DNA of 64,000 bases from Burkholderiales bacterium (GTDB taxonomy: Bacteria > Pseudomonadota > Gammaproteobacteria > Burkholderiales > Casimicrobiaceae), in contig JABTUF010000005.1 of NCBI GenBank assembly GCA_015075645.1, positions 418,970 through 482,969 on the forward strand, written 5' to 3'. Of the stretch, positions 28,898 through 38,080 are shown one piece after another. The notes under the pieces were generated by a model. It was not told the DNA's origin. It made no database searches and was given only the letters and a program-made list of their open reading frames with translations. Each line of letters begins with the position of its first letter. The first letter of the stretch is position 1. The translations under genes were made by a program, and so were the position numbers.

Positions 28898-29647
28898 ATG
28901 CGCCGTCCCGCCGCCGTCTCGACCGCAGTCCTCTGCTTCGCGCTCGCGGCGCCGTCCGCCGCGACGGCACAGGTCCGGGAGATCAAGGACGCCGCGACGA
29001 TCCCCCCGTTCTCGGCCGGCAAGGTCGGCGCGCCGCAGTCGCCCTGGATCATCGTCCGGGTCAACGAGCGCAAGAGGCTCACGGATTTCGACATGGTCGA
29101 GGACGGCGGCAAGGTCGTGCTGCACGCGAAGTCCGACGCGGGCGCGAGCGGCATCGGCGTGCGCACCGCGCTCGACGCCTCGAAGACGCCGATGCTCGCG
29201 TGGCGCTGGAAGATCGCGGGCGTCGTCGAGGGCGCCGACAACTCGGTCGCGAGCAAGGAGGACGCAGCGGCGCGCATCGTGCTCGCGTTCGACGGCGACA
29301 AGGACAAGCTCTCGTTCGGCGATCGCACGACGATGAGGCTCGCGAGCAGCGTCTATTCGCAGGAACTGCCTTACGCGACGTTGATGTACATCTGGGCGAG
29401 CAGTGCGCCGGTCGGTACCGTCATCGCCAATCCGCACACCGGACGCATCAAGATGATCGTCGTGGCGAGCGGCAACGGCGACGCGGGCAAGTGGCAGTCG
29501 GTGAAGCGCAACCTGCGCGACGACTACCGGAAAGCGTTCAGCGAGGACCCCGGCACGCTCACGTCGATCACCGCGTTCTCGGACTCGGACAACACCGGAA
29601 CGCGCGCGGAAGCCTGGTTCGGCGACATCTCCCTCACTGCACCATGA
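28898..29647 (+). CDS. DUF3047 periplasmic protein
   Basis: A 249-residue secreted protein of the DUF3047 family, function unknown. A Sec signal peptide spans about 1-25 (ending SAATAQ). The mature part is beta-rich and carries PMLAWRWKI, followed by [10 protein letters not shown] and ATLMYIWAS, all common in this family. ATG 28898 follows GAGG with seven bases between. It stands alone between divergent ppa and the carbonic-anhydrase-like gene. Confidence 0.85.
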   Translation: MRRPAAVSTAVLCFALAAPSAATAQVREIKDAATIPPFSAGKVGAPQSPWIIVRVNERKRLTDFDMVEDGGKVVLHAKSDAGASGIGVRTALDASKTPMLAWRWKIAGVVEGADNSVASKEDAAARIVLAFDGDKDKLSFGDRTTMRLASSVYSQELPYATLMYIWASSAPVGTVIANPHTGRIKMIVVASGNGDAGKWQSVKRNLRDDYRKAFSEDPGTLTSITAFSDSDNTGTRAEAWFGDISLTAP

Positions 29648-29738
29648 ACCGGGTCTCCATCGCGCTCCGCAGCGGCACCGGCGCGTCGACGGTTCACGCC
29701 AGGCGGGGCGCGGCCCGGCCCCGGCGGGGGGTTCCGCG

Positions 29739-30299
29739 ATGAATGCGACGTCCGCGGGACCGCTCTACTCGTTCGAGGATCGAGGCGTCGAACTGCGCGG
29801 CGGCGGCCACTACGTCGCGCCCGGCGCGGTACTGATCGGGCGCGTCGTCCTGGGAGACCGGGCGACCGTCTGGTTCGGCGCGATCGCGCGCGCCGACAAC
29901 GAACCGATCGTCATCGGCGACGAGACCAACCTCCAGGACGGCGTCGTGCTGCACGTCGATCCCGGGTTTCCGCTCACGATCGGGCGCGGCGTGACCGTCG
30001 GCCATCAGGCGATGCTGCACGGCTGCACGATCGGCGACGGCTCGCTCATCGGCATCAAGGCGGTCGTGATGAACGGCGCGACGATCGGTCGCGAGTGCCT
30101 GATCGGCGCCAACGCGCTCGTCGCGGAGGGCAAGACGATACCCGACCGCTCGCTCGTCCTCGGGAGTCCGGGGAAGGTCGTCCGGACGCTCACCGACGAC
30201 GACGTCGCGATGCTGCGGCGGGCCGCCGACGGCTACGTCGAGAAAGGCGCCCGGTACCGCCGGGGCCTCGCGGCCGATCCGCGCGATCCCAACCGCTGA
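29739..30299 (+). CDS. Gamma-carbonic anhydrase-like hexapeptide protein
   Basis: A 186-residue left-handed beta-helix protein of the YrdA/PaaY/gamma-carbonic anhydrase group. Hexapeptide repeats run from about 26 to 145 ([IV]GRxxxx turns). Three zinc-ligand histidines are present at H72 (VVLHVD), H89 and H94 (VGHQAMLHG), with R51 and D53 (ARADNEP) and Q66 as in true gamma-CAs. A C-terminal helix follows (about 155-180). Whether it hydrates CO2, acts as a CoA thioesterase like PaaY, or only binds metal cannot be told. Confidence 0.9.
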   Translation: MNATSAGPLYSFEDRGVELRGGGHYVAPGAVLIGRVVLGDRATVWFGAIARADNEPIVIGDETNLQDGVVLHVDPGFPLTIGRGVTVGHQAMLHGCTIGDGSLIGIKAVVMNGATIGRECLIGANALVAEGKTIPDRSLVLGSPGKVVRTLTDDDVAMLRRAADGYVEKGARYRRGLAADPRDPNR

Positions 30300-30403
30300 G
30301 GCCCGGGCGCGGCAGCAGCGCTGCCGGCCTCGGCCCGTCGCGCGCGAAACCGGAACCGGCTCCCGGCGCATCCAACCTCGGTCCGACCTGTCCGGAGTTC
30401 GTG

Positions 30404-31201
30404 ATGCGCCGATCCGCCCTGCCCGTCGTGGTCGTCGCCTGCGCGATCGTGGCCGCCGTGCTCGCATGGCTCGTCGTCGGGCGGATGTTCCGCGCGACGT
30501 CCGGGGCACCGGCGGGGCCGCCGGTCGCCGAGACGCGCGCGGTCGGCGAGTTCGCGAAGCTCGACGTCTCCGGCCACCTGAAGCTCGAGATCGTCCAGGC
30601 CGACCGCTACGAAGTCGTCGTCGAGGCCGCCCCCGGCGAGGCGGCCCGCGTCCGGACCGAGGTTTCCGGCCGGACGCTCCGGATCACGGCCAAGGCGGCG
30701 GGCGGGCGCCGGGGCAGGGACGGGGTCGACCGTGACCTGCGCGTCGTCGTGCGCGCCCCCTCGATCGAGGCGGTCGATCTCTCGGGCGCCGTGAAGTTCA
30801 CCGCGAAGGCTCTGTCGGTGCCCGCGTTCAGGATCGACGCATCGGGCGCCACGAGCATCCGCATCGACTCCCTCGACGTCGAATCGCTGCGGCTCGTCGG
30901 TTCGGGCGCCGTCGAAGCCGATCTCGCGGGCCGTGCGACCGAGCAGTCGATCAGCCTGTCGGGCGCGGGCACCGTGCGCGGGGCCCGCCTCCGGAGCCTG
31001 TCGGCGCGGGTCGACGTGTCGGGTGCCGGCAGCGTCGTGGTGAACGCCGAGAAGTCGCTGCGCGTCAGCCTGTCGGGCGCGGGAATCGTCGAGTACCTCG
31101 GAACGCCCGAACTGGAGGAAAGCGTGAGCGGACTCGGCCGCATCAAGCGTCGCGACGCCGCGACTTCAACGTCGACGCGACAGCGCCTTCAGGTCGCCTG
31201 A
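30404..31201 (+). CDS. DUF2807 (GIN domain) secreted or anchored protein
   Basis: A 265-residue protein with one N-terminal membrane helix (about 5-24) and a long periplasmic beta-solenoid region of the DUF2807 type. The repeat SGA/SGAG motif appears repeatedly (VDLSGAVKF, IDASGATSI, LVGSGAVEA, ISLSGAGTV, VDVSGAGSV, VSLSGAGIV), about one per 18-22 residues. The domain is found in putative adhesins and anti-sigma-like proteins; function unknown. ATG 30404 has GGAG six bases upstream. Its end overlaps the convergent neighbour by 13 bases. Confidence 0.85.
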   Translation: MRRSALPVVVVACAIVAAVLAWLVVGRMFRATSGAPAGPPVAETRAVGEFAKLDVSGHLKLEIVQADRYEVVVEAAPGEAARVRTEVSGRTLRITAKAAGGRRGRDGVDRDLRVVVRAPSIEAVDLSGAVKFTAKALSVPAFRIDASGATSIRIDSLDVESLRLVGSGAVEADLAGRATEQSISLSGAGTVRGARLRSLSARVDVSGAGSVVVNAEKSLRVSLSGAGIVEYLGTPELEESVSGLGRIKRRDAATSTSTRQRLQVA

Positions 31202-32313
31202 CCCTCCCCGGCCACGCGGTCCGCGGCCTTGAAGAGCAGCGCGAGGCCGGTCGCGCTGTCGCGGTCCGCATGCACGCCCGGCAGGATGCGGACGTCCGCG
31301 ACCCGGCATTCGGCGAGCACCTGGGCGAGCATGTCCGCGACGTCGGCCACGCGGTCGAGCGGTTCGAGCGGGCAGCGGAAGCCCTCGGCGCCGCGTTCGT
31401 CGAACGGCGAGGACAGCGACACGCGCAGTTCGCCGCTCGAGCGCGTTCCGGCGATTCGATGCGCGCTGATCGTGGCGGAGGGCTCGCCCGCCGCCGCGCG
31501 CATGCGCCGCAACGCGTTGCTCGCGAACAGCGTCGCGGCGGCCTCGCGGCTCACCAGTCGTCCGGTCGCGACCGCCGCGGGAAGCGATTGCGGCGCGCGC
31601 GGCATCGCGACCACCGTCACGCCCGGCGCACCGATCGCGCGCGAGAGCGCGCGCGTGAGCGGCATTCCCCACGCGCCGACTTCGGTACGCGCGCACAGCG
31701 CACCGACCGACGCCGCGAGCGCCGATCCGACGAGGAAGCGCAGGTGCACACGCTCGCCGCCAGCGAGCGCGGCGATCGGCGCGGGCGCGATGTCGAGCGG
31801 AGCGGGCGCCGACGACGACGCCGCGCGCATGAGGCCGGGCAGCGCGCGAAGCTCGATCGCGTCGGCGCCCGCCAGCGCACCGGCGAACGCGAACTGGCGG
31901 TTGCCGGAAAGCGCCCCGTGCTCGACGAGGATCGCCGCGAGCGCCTCCGGCGCGTCGATCACCGCGTCGAGTTGGTGCTCCGCGCCGTCGTCGGAGGCCG
32001 CGACGACGAGGATCGGCAGCGCGAAGAGCACCGGCGCGATCGCCTCGCCGCGCGCGCGTTCGACTTCGGTGACGATCGCGCGCCACAGGTGCCGGTGGAT
32101 CGCCGCCGACGGGGCCGACGCCAACAGAAGGTCGAGTCGGTCGCCGTCGCCCGCATCGAGGATCGCGTCGAGCCGCGCGGCGATCTCGGCATCGCGGGCC
32201 GCCGCGACGGCCCCGGTCTCGGCGCCGAGGCTCGCGTCCGCGAGTTCGTGCAGCGCGCGCGCGTCCGCGCTCGCCGCGTCGGGCGACGGATACACGCGGG
32301 GATCGGAGATCAT
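31189..32313 (-). CDS. Unrecognised protein of about 374 residues
   Basis: I do not recognise this gene. It is Ala-rich with no signal peptide or membrane segment. Visible stretches include DARALHELADASLGAE near the start, APVLFALPILVVAASDD in the middle and the C-terminal VADVADMLAQVLAECRVADVRILPGVHADR. The latter suggests a soluble alpha/beta protein. The start MISDPRVYPSPDAA at 32313 is the best guess; the frame is open to 32499. It lies downstream of the SafE-like gene on the same strand, 95 bases away, and overlaps the convergent DUF2807 gene by 13 bases. Codon and GC-third-position pattern match real genes of the window. Confidence 0.65.
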   Translation of the reverse strand: MISDPRVYPSPDAASADARALHELADASLGAETGAVAAARDAEIAARLDAILDAGDGDRLDLLLASAPSAAIHRHLWRAIVTEVERARGEAIAPVLFALPILVVAASDDGAEHQLDAVIDAPEALAAILVEHGALSGNRQFAFAGALAGADAIELRALPGLMRAASSSAPAPLDIAPAPIAALAGGERVHLRFLVGSALAASVGALCARTEVGAWGMPLTRALSRAIGAPGVTVVAMPRAPQSLPAAVATGRLVSREAAATLFASNALRRMRAAAGEPSATISAHRIAGTRSSGELRVSLSSPFDERGAEGFRCPLEPLDRVADVADMLAQVLAECRVADVRILPGVHADRDSATGLALLFKAADRVAGEGQAT

Positions 32314-32407
32314 CGACGGGGCCGGTCGGCGGGAAGCCGCGCATTGTCCCATGCATGGAGCGCGCGGTTCGGCGCCGGCGGAAACGAATCGGCGCCGCCA
32401 AGCACCG

Positions 32408-33121
32408 TCACACGAAGCAGAACGGCCCGTTGCCGAGCGAGGCCGGAGCGAACGCCACGCGCCACAGCCCGGCGAGCGCGAAGGCGCCGACGAGCGCACC
32501 CGCGCTCCAGCGCAGCCACCGCGCCTGCAGCCATCGCTTCGCGCGCATGAGCAGGTACGAGGCGAAGAGGAGGTTCGGCAGCGTGCCCAATCCGAACGCC
32601 AGCATGATCGTCGCGCCCTGCCACGCGCCGCCGGACAGGAGCGCGATCGGCAGCACGCCGTAGACGAGCGCGCAGGGCGTGAGGCCCCACAGGGCGCCGA
32701 GCGCGACGCGCGCGCCCCAACCGTTGCCGCGCAACGCCGGAGCCGCGGCCGGTGCGACCGACGCGTAGAGCTTGAGTCCGAGCGCCTCGAGCGCCGCGGG
32801 CGCGGTGCGCCCGCGTGCGATCCCGATCGCGAGCATCAGCAGCGCGAGGTTCGCCACCGCGTAGAGGCCGCGCTGCCACGGCGCGAACGACGCGGCGAAG
32901 GCGACGCCGCCCGCCGCCCCGGCGAGCGCGCCCAGCGCGGTGTAGGTCGCGATGCGTGCGGCATGGGCCAGCGCGAGTCCGGCCATGAGTTCGCGCCGCG
33001 GCAGGAGCACCGACGTGCCGCCGCCCTGCGCGAGGGTGATGTACGCCCCGCACATCGCGAGGCAATGGAAGGCGCCGAGCGCGCCGGCGAGCCATGCGGC
33101 GACGATCGCCGAATGCGGCAT
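32408..33121 (-). CDS. Sulfite exporter TauE/SafE-like membrane protein
   Basis: A 237-residue membrane protein with about six predicted helices. The first helix carries the FHCLAMCGAYITLAQ motif (His19, Cys20, Cys24), typical of the DsbD-like branch of TauE/SafE proteins that accompany cbb3 oxidase genes. Copper handling or thiol transfer for oxidase assembly is often proposed for this branch but not proven. It is divergent from the FNR gene, in the arrangement common in beta- and gammaproteobacteria. Confidence 0.85.
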   Translation of the reverse strand: MPHSAIVAAWLAGALGAFHCLAMCGAYITLAQGGGTSVLLPRRELMAGLALAHAARIATYTALGALAGAAGGVAFAASFAPWQRGLYAVANLALLMLAIGIARGRTAPAALEALGLKLYASVAPAAAPALRGNGWGARVALGALWGLTPCALVYGVLPIALLSGGAWQGATIMLAFGLGTLPNLLFASYLLMRAKRWLQARWLRWSAGALVGAFALAGLWRVAFAPASLGNGPFCFV

Positions 33122-33199
33122 CGCGCGCTACGCCGGGGACGCCGGGGGCGCGTTTGGTACCATCGTCGGCTGGCATCCGTCCCCGAGCAGCACCCCGCC

Positions 33200-33982
33200 A
33201 TGCCCGCACGCTCCCCGCGTCCCGCACCGCCCGCGACACCCGCCACGACCGGCGCGCCCGCGGAGGTCATCTCGATCCTCGCGCTGAAGGCGCATTGCTC
33301 GACCTGCTCGCTGCGCGAGTTGTGCCTGCCGGTGGGTCTCGATGCGAACGACATGAAACTCGTCGACGCGACGGTGCGCCGCCGCACGCGCCTGCGCAAG
33401 GGCGAGACGCTCTACCGCGCCGGGCAGCCGTTCTCGGCGCTCTACGCGATCCGTCTCGGCACGCTCAAGACCACCGTGCTGTCGGAGGACGGTCGCAACC
33501 AGGTCGCGGGCTACCACCTGCAGGGCGATCTCGTCGGCCTCGACGGGCTCGGCACCGAGCGCCACGGTTGCGAAGCGGTCGCGCTCGAGGACAGCGAGGT
33601 GTGCGCGATCCCGTTCGGCGAACTCGAGGAGCTCGCGCGCTCGGTCCCGGCGCTGCAGCGGAACCTCCACCAACTCCTCGCGCGCGAGATCTCGCGCGAC
33701 CACGGCGTGATGCTCGTGCTCGGCAGCATGCGCGCCGAGGAGCGCCTCGCGAGCTTCCTCCTCAACCTCTCGCGGCGCTACCAGTTGCGCGGCTACTCGT
33801 CGACCGAGTTCGTGCTGCGCATGACGCGCGAGGAGATCGGCAGCTACCTCGGCCTCAAGCTCGAAACGGTGAGCCGGCTGTTCTCGCGCTTCCAGGACGA
33901 GGGACTCCTCGAGGTCGGCGGCAGGACGGTGAAGATCCTCGACCTCGACGCGCTGCGCAAGCTCGTGGGGCACCGGGAATAG
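33200..33982 (+). CDS. fnr: FNR/Anr-family oxygen-responsive regulator
   Basis: A 260-residue CRP/FNR regulator with an oxygen-labile 4Fe-4S cluster. All four cluster cysteines are present: C33, C36 and C42 (HCSTCSLRELC) and C124. A cAMP-type beta barrel (about 60-140), a dimerisation helix and a helix-turn-helix with E222, S225 and R226 (LETVSRLF) follow. These are the residues that read TTGAT half-sites. ATG 33200 gives an N-terminal Pro/Ala-rich tail of about 22 residues. FNR boxes found inside ccoS and upstream of the stress protein gene are its likely targets. Confidence 0.96.
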   Translation: MPARSPRPAPPATPATTGAPAEVISILALKAHCSTCSLRELCLPVGLDANDMKLVDATVRRRTRLRKGETLYRAGQPFSALYAIRLGTLKTTVLSEDGRNQVAGYHLQGDLVGLDGLGTERHGCEAVALEDSEVCAIPFGELEELARSVPALQRNLHQLLAREISRDHGVMLVLGSMRAEERLASFLLNLSRRYQLRGYSSTEFVLRMTREEIGSYLGLKLETVSRLFSRFQDEGLLEVGGRTVKILDLDALRKLVGHRE

Positions 33983-33988
33983 CAACGG

Positions 33989-34267
33989 TCATCGCGGACC
34001 GGGCGCGGTGCCGGACGCCGCGCGACGGTCGAACGGGGAGCGCTCGAGGAACACCGTGAGCGCGGACGACGCCGCGCCGAGCGCCCAGAACGCGAAGAAG
34101 CCGATCGTGTAGACCGCCGGCCGGGAGAGACCGACCGGCGCGCCCTGCACCATCAGGTCGGCGGGATCGAATACCGAGAAGAACGCGAACTCCGCCGCGC
34201 CGGCGACGAGGAACGCCGGCCACAGCACCCACATGATCCGGTGCGCGAAGTCGCTGTCGAGTTTCAT
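33989..34267 (-). CDS. Small membrane protein beside ccoH
   Basis: A 92-residue protein with two predicted membrane helices (about 9-30 and 50-72) and a basic, Pro/Ala-rich tail. It starts MKLDSDFAHRIMWVLWPAFL. It is the last gene of the cco series, 15 bases after ccoH, and nearly touches the end of the convergent fnr. I do not recognise a named family; the position suggests an accessory role in cbb3 oxidase assembly. Confidence 0.75.
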   Translation of the reverse strand: MKLDSDFAHRIMWVLWPAFLVAGAAEFAFFSVFDPADLMVQGAPVGLSRPAVYTIGFFAFWALGAASSALTVFLERSPFDRRAASGTAPGPR

Positions 34268-34282
34268 CGTCGTCCCTCCAGA

Positions 34283-34792
34283 CTATCGCGCGCGCAGCTT
34301 CAGGCCGGCGAGGGGCGCGCTCCCCTCGACGCCCGGCAGCCGCCAGGTGTCGGTCTCCACGATCACGAGCCAGCGCCCGGCGTCGACCGGCGGCAGGCGG
34401 CCCTCGTAGCGCGCGCCTGCCGCGCGCACGAGCATCGCGGCGCGGTCCTCGCCCTCGCGCGTCGGATGCGCGAGCCGCAACCGCAGCGCGGCCGGACGCG
34501 CCGCCGCGTTCGCCTCGCCGCCGTCGAGCACCACGACAGCGCGACCATCGGCGGCGACGTCGACCGTCGCCGACACGCCGAGCGCCGCCGCGCGCTCGAC
34601 GCGTTCGAGCACCTGGTTGATCGCGAGGCCGCGCTTGTAGTAGTCGTCGGCGACGAGTCCGTCGTCGGTGCGGATGGCGATCACCAGCGTCGCGATGCCG
34701 GCGATCACGGCGATCGCGGGACCGAGGATCAGGAGCCAGGGCCAGCGGTCGCGATACCAGGGCACCGCGAGGGTCGGGGGCGGGGTCGCCAT
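34283..34792 (-). CDS. ccoH: Cytochrome oxidase accessory protein CcoH/FixH
   Basis: A 169-residue FixH-family protein needed for cbb3 oxidase maturation. It has one membrane helix (about 16-42, WPWLLILGPAIAVIAGIATLVIA split by charged ends). The conserved DGLVADDYYKRGLAINQ follows, then a periplasmic beta domain. It is 19 bases downstream of ccoG. Confidence 0.93.
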   Translation of the reverse strand: MATPPPTLAVPWYRDRWPWLLILGPAIAVIAGIATLVIAIRTDDGLVADDYYKRGLAINQVLERVERAAALGVSATVDVAADGRAVVVLDGGEANAAARPAALRLRLAHPTREGEDRAAMLVRAAGARYEGRLPPVDAGRWLVIVETDTWRLPGVEGSAPLAGLKLRAR

Positions 34793-34811
34793 GGGGCGGA
34801 GGGGCGCGTCG

Positions 34812-36248
34812 TTACAGCCGCGGCAGGATGAAGGTGGAGCGCTCGTCGCGCTTCAGCCCGGCCTCGTCGACCGACGCGATCTCGATCTCGATCTTGTGCG
34901 TGCCGGGCTCCGCCGCGTCGGCGGCCGTCCGCAGGCGCAGCGGGACGTTGCGGACCCCCGAAGCGTCCACTTCGACCGGCTGCTCGACGCCGACGACCTC
35001 GAGGCCCGGCAGCCCGCGCGCCCGGATCTCGAAGCGGTGCGGCGTCTCCGAGGTGTTCATGATGTGCAGGCGGTAGACGTTCTCGATGACGCCCGGCGCG
35101 GCTTCCCGCGCGAGCGCGCCGCGGTCGCGCAGCACGTCGACCTTGAGCGGGTTGCGCAACGCGAGCGAACCCAACGCGGCGGCCGAGATGGCGATGAACA
35201 GCGCCGAATAGGCCAGCGTGCGCGGACGGAACACGCGGCGCCACATCTCGCGTGCGCCGTAGCCTCCGGCGAGCGAGTTCTCCGAAGCGTAGCGGATGAG
35301 CCCCCGGGCATACCCCATCTTGTCCATCACCTGGTCGCAGCCGTCGATGCAGGCGGCGCAGCCGATGCACTCCATCTGCAATCCGTTGCGGATGTCGATG
35401 CCGGTCGGGCAGACCTGCACGCAGATCTCGCAGTCGACGCAGTCGCCTAGGCCCTTCTCGCGCGGATCGGTCTTCTTCGACCGCGGGCCGCGCGGCTCGC
35501 CGCGGCCGGGGTCATAGGCGATGATCATCGTGTCGCGGTCGAACATCACGCCCTGGAAGCGCGCGTACGGGCACATGTAGGTGCACACCTGCTCGCGCAT
35601 CCAGCCCGCGTTGCCGTAGGTCGCGAACGCGTAGAACAGGATCCAGAACGTCTCCCAGGGGCCGAGATCGAAAGCCAGCACGCGCAGGCCGAGTTCGCGG
35701 ATCGGCGTGAAGTAGCCGACGAACGTGTAGCCGGTCCACAGCGCGATCGCGATCCATGCGGTGTGCTTCAGCGTCTTCTTGACCCCCTTGTCGAGCGTGA
35801 GCGGCCGCCCGTCGAGGCGCATGCGCGCGACGCGATCGCCCTCGATCCTGCGCTCCACCCACAGGAAGATCTCGGTGTAGACGGTCTGCGGGCACGCGTA
35901 GCCGCACCACAGCCGGCCGGCGATCGCGGTGAACAGGAACAGCGCGAACGCGGACAGGATCAGGAGCACCGCGAGGTAGATCACGTCCTGCGGCCAGAAG
36001 ACCAGGCCGAAGATCGTGAACTTGCGCGCGGCGAGGTCGAACAGCACCGCCTGCCGGCCGTTCCAGGAGAACCACGGCAGCCCGTAGTACACGATCTGCG
36101 TCGCCCAGACCAGCGCCCAGCGCCAGCCCGCGAACCAGCCGTGCACCGCACGCGGATAGACCTTGCGGCGGATCTCGTAGAGCGCGCCCTCGTCGGGCGC
36201 GGCCGGCGCGGGAACGATCGGGATCGTCTTCCTCGTGTCCACGTCCAT
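34812..36248 (-). CDS. ccoG: Cytochrome c oxidase accessory protein CcoG (FixG/RdxA)
   Basis: A 478-residue membrane iron-sulfur protein proposed to reduce copper for cbb3 assembly. It has five predicted membrane segments. A cytoplasmic ferredoxin-like part carries two 4Fe-4S motifs, CVDCEICVQVCPTGIDI and CIGCAACIDGCDQVM, and two further cysteines lie in the FixG region YACPQTVY and CTYMCPYARFQGVMFD. A C-terminal periplasmic immunoglobulin-like FixG domain spans about 360-478. It follows ccoP after 78 bases with no obvious promoter. Confidence 0.95.
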   Translation of the reverse strand: MDVDTRKTIPIVPAPAAPDEGALYEIRRKVYPRAVHGWFAGWRWALVWATQIVYYGLPWFSWNGRQAVLFDLAARKFTIFGLVFWPQDVIYLAVLLILSAFALFLFTAIAGRLWCGYACPQTVYTEIFLWVERRIEGDRVARMRLDGRPLTLDKGVKKTLKHTAWIAIALWTGYTFVGYFTPIRELGLRVLAFDLGPWETFWILFYAFATYGNAGWMREQVCTYMCPYARFQGVMFDRDTMIIAYDPGRGEPRGPRSKKTDPREKGLGDCVDCEICVQVCPTGIDIRNGLQMECIGCAACIDGCDQVMDKMGYARGLIRYASENSLAGGYGAREMWRRVFRPRTLAYSALFIAISAAALGSLALRNPLKVDVLRDRGALAREAAPGVIENVYRLHIMNTSETPHRFEIRARGLPGLEVVGVEQPVEVDASGVRNVPLRLRTAADAAEPGTHKIEIEIASVDEAGLKRDERSTFILPRL

Positions 36249-36326
36249 CGCTTCGATGCGCGGCGGCGCACCGGCGGCGGCCGTGCGCGGGAGGGTTCCG
36301 CGCGAACCCGACGCCGGGGAACCGCG

Positions 36327-37256
36327 CTACTTGTTCGACAGCCCCCAGACGTAGGCGGCGGCGAGCCGGATGCGCGCATCGCCGAGAACGTCCTGGAACG
36401 CCGGCATCGCGAGCGTGCCCGGCGAGACGTTGACGTTGCGGCCCTTGTTGATGCCCTCGAGGATCGCCGCCTCGGAACTGCCGTAGAGCCAGATGCCGTC
36501 GGTCAGGTTCGGCGCACCGACCGCCTGGTTGCCCTTGCCGTCCGCGCCGTGGCAGGCGGCGCAGTTCTGCACGAAGAGCGGCTTGCCGAGCTGGGCGCGC
36601 AGGGAATCGTGCGGCAGACCGGAGAGCGAGCGCACGAACGCCGCGACGTCCTTCGTCCCCTGCTCGCCCAGCGCCGCGCCGAGCGGCGGCATGACGCCGA
36701 GCCGGCCGTGGGTGATCGTCTCGACGATCTTGTCGGGCGTCCCGCCGTAGAGCCAGTCGCCGTCGCGCAGGTTCGGGAAGCCGCGCGAGCCCCCGGCGTC
36801 CGAGCCGTGGCACTGCGCGCAGTTGTTGAGGAACAGGCGCTCGCCCATCGCGCGTCCTTCCGGATCGGCGGCGATCTTCTCGATCGGCATCGCCGCGAAG
36901 CGGTCGAGGAGCGGCTTCACGCGTGCCTCCGCATCGGCGCGTTCGCGCTGGTACTGGCCGGTCGACGTCCAGCCGAGCACGCCGGGAAAGGTTCCGAGCC
37001 CCGGATAGAGCACCACGTAGACGATCGCGAAGACGATGGTGATCCAGAACAGGTTGCTCCACCACTTCGGCAGCGGGTTGTTGTACTCGGCGAGGTCCTC
37101 GTCCCAGACGTGTCCGGTCGTGCCGACACCCTGCCCGTCGGGCTTGCGCGGCACGCCCTTGCCGGTCGAGAAGAGGAGCCAGGCGCAGAAGGCGATCCCG
37201 CCCAGCGTGAAGGCGATCACCCACAGGCTCCAGAAACCGGACGTGAAATCGCTCAT
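36327..37256 (-). CDS. ccoP: cbb3 cytochrome oxidase subunit III (CcoP)
   Basis: Membrane-anchored dihaem cytochrome c of the cbb3 oxidase, 309 residues. Two N-terminal membrane helices (about 8-28 and 62-84) are followed by two cytochrome c domains with haem motifs CAQCHG and CAACHG and axial methionines in GVMPPLG and LAMPAF. ATG 37256 overlaps the ccoQ stop as ATGA. Confidence 0.97.
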   Translation of the reverse strand: MSDFTSGFWSLWVIAFTLGGIAFCAWLLFSTGKGVPRKPDGQGVGTTGHVWDEDLAEYNNPLPKWWSNLFWITIVFAIVYVVLYPGLGTFPGVLGWTSTGQYQRERADAEARVKPLLDRFAAMPIEKIAADPEGRAMGERLFLNNCAQCHGSDAGGSRGFPNLRDGDWLYGGTPDKIVETITHGRLGVMPPLGAALGEQGTKDVAAFVRSLSGLPHDSLRAQLGKPLFVQNCAACHGADGKGNQAVGAPNLTDGIWLYGSSEAAILEGINKGRNVNVSPGTLAMPAFQDVLGDARIRLAAAYVWGLSNK

Positions 37257-37450
37257 CGCGAAGCTCCCTGCGTGGCGCGGTTCGCGGGGGCGTCGAGCGG
37301 ACCGCCGTCGTCCGGCAGCGCGAACGGCGCGTTGGCCGCGTCCTCGAACTCGCGCTTGCGCCGCCGGCTGTACGCCCAGGCGACGATCGCGACGAAGGTC
37401 GAGAACGAGAGCACGGTCGCCGCGCTGCCCAGCACCGAGGTGATGTCCAT
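37253..37450 (-). CDS. ccoQ: cbb3 oxidase small subunit CcoQ
   Basis: A 65-residue single-helix protein (helix about 12-28) beginning MDITSVLGSAATVLSFSTF, with a basic stretch AYSRRRKREFEDAA and a polar tail. CcoQ stabilises the cbb3 complex, especially in oxygen. It lies two bases after ccoO and overlaps ccoP by four. The open frame reaches further upstream through ccoO but the family N-terminus fixes the start. Confidence 0.93.
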   Translation of the reverse strand: MDITSVLGSAATVLSFSTFVAIVAWAYSRRRKREFEDAANAPFALPDDGGPLDAPANRATQGASR

Positions 37451-37452
37451 CG

Positions 37453-38067
37453 CTACCTCGCGTTCTTCATCGTGATGCCGAGGTTCTGCAGGTACGCGAC
37501 GACCGCGTCCTCCTCGGTCCTGCCGGCGAGTTCGCCCGCCGCCTTGGCGATGTCCTCGTCGGTGTAGGGCACGCCGAGCGTCCGCAGCGCGCGGAACTTG
37601 GCCTCGATGTCGCCGGCGTACGCGGGCGTCTTCGCGAGCCACGGGTAGGCCGGCATGTTCGACTCGGGCACCACGTTGCGCGGATTCTGCAGGTGGACGC
37701 GGTGCCATTCGTCGGAGTAGCGCCCGCCGACGCGGTTGAGGTCGGGGCCGGTGCGCTTGCTGCCCCACAGGAACGGGTGGTCGTAGACGAACTCGCCCGC
37801 CACCGAGTAGTGGCCGTAGCGCTCGGTCTCCGCGCGGAACGGCCGCACCATCTGCGAATGGCAGTTGTTGCAGCCCTCGCGGATGTAGATGTCGCGGCCG
37901 GTGAGTTCGAGCGCCGAATAGGGCTTGAGCCCGGCGACCGGTTCGGTGGTCGACTTCTGGAAGTACAGCGGGACGATCTGCGCGAGCCCGCCTGCGCTCA
38001 CCGTGAGGACGGTGAGCACGATCATCCACGTGAGGTTGCGCTCGATCGTCTCGTGCGTGAAGGCCAT
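37453..38067 (-). CDS. ccoO: cbb3 cytochrome oxidase subunit II (CcoO)
   Basis: Monohaem cytochrome c subunit of the cbb3 oxidase, 204 residues. It has an N-terminal membrane anchor (about 12-34, [20 protein letters not shown]) and a haem-binding [15 protein letters not shown]. The segment [21 protein letters not shown] is diagnostic for CcoO, and the axial methionine lies in SNMPAYPWL. It follows ccoN by 13 bases. Confidence 0.98.
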   Translation of the reverse strand: MAFTHETIERNLTWMIVLTVLTVSAGGLAQIVPLYFQKSTTEPVAGLKPYSALELTGRDIYIREGCNNCHSQMVRPFRAETERYGHYSVAGEFVYDHPFLWGSKRTGPDLNRVGGRYSDEWHRVHLQNPRNVVPESNMPAYPWLAKTPAYAGDIEAKFRALRTLGVPYTDEDIAKAAGELAGRTEEDAVVAYLQNLGITMKNAR

Positions 38068-38080
38068 GGCGTCGTCCCCG

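Noticed and set aside
31229..33199. Plus-strand frame upstream of fnr
   Set aside because: Antisense to the unrecognised gene and the SafE-like gene; the FNR family N-terminus begins at 33200.
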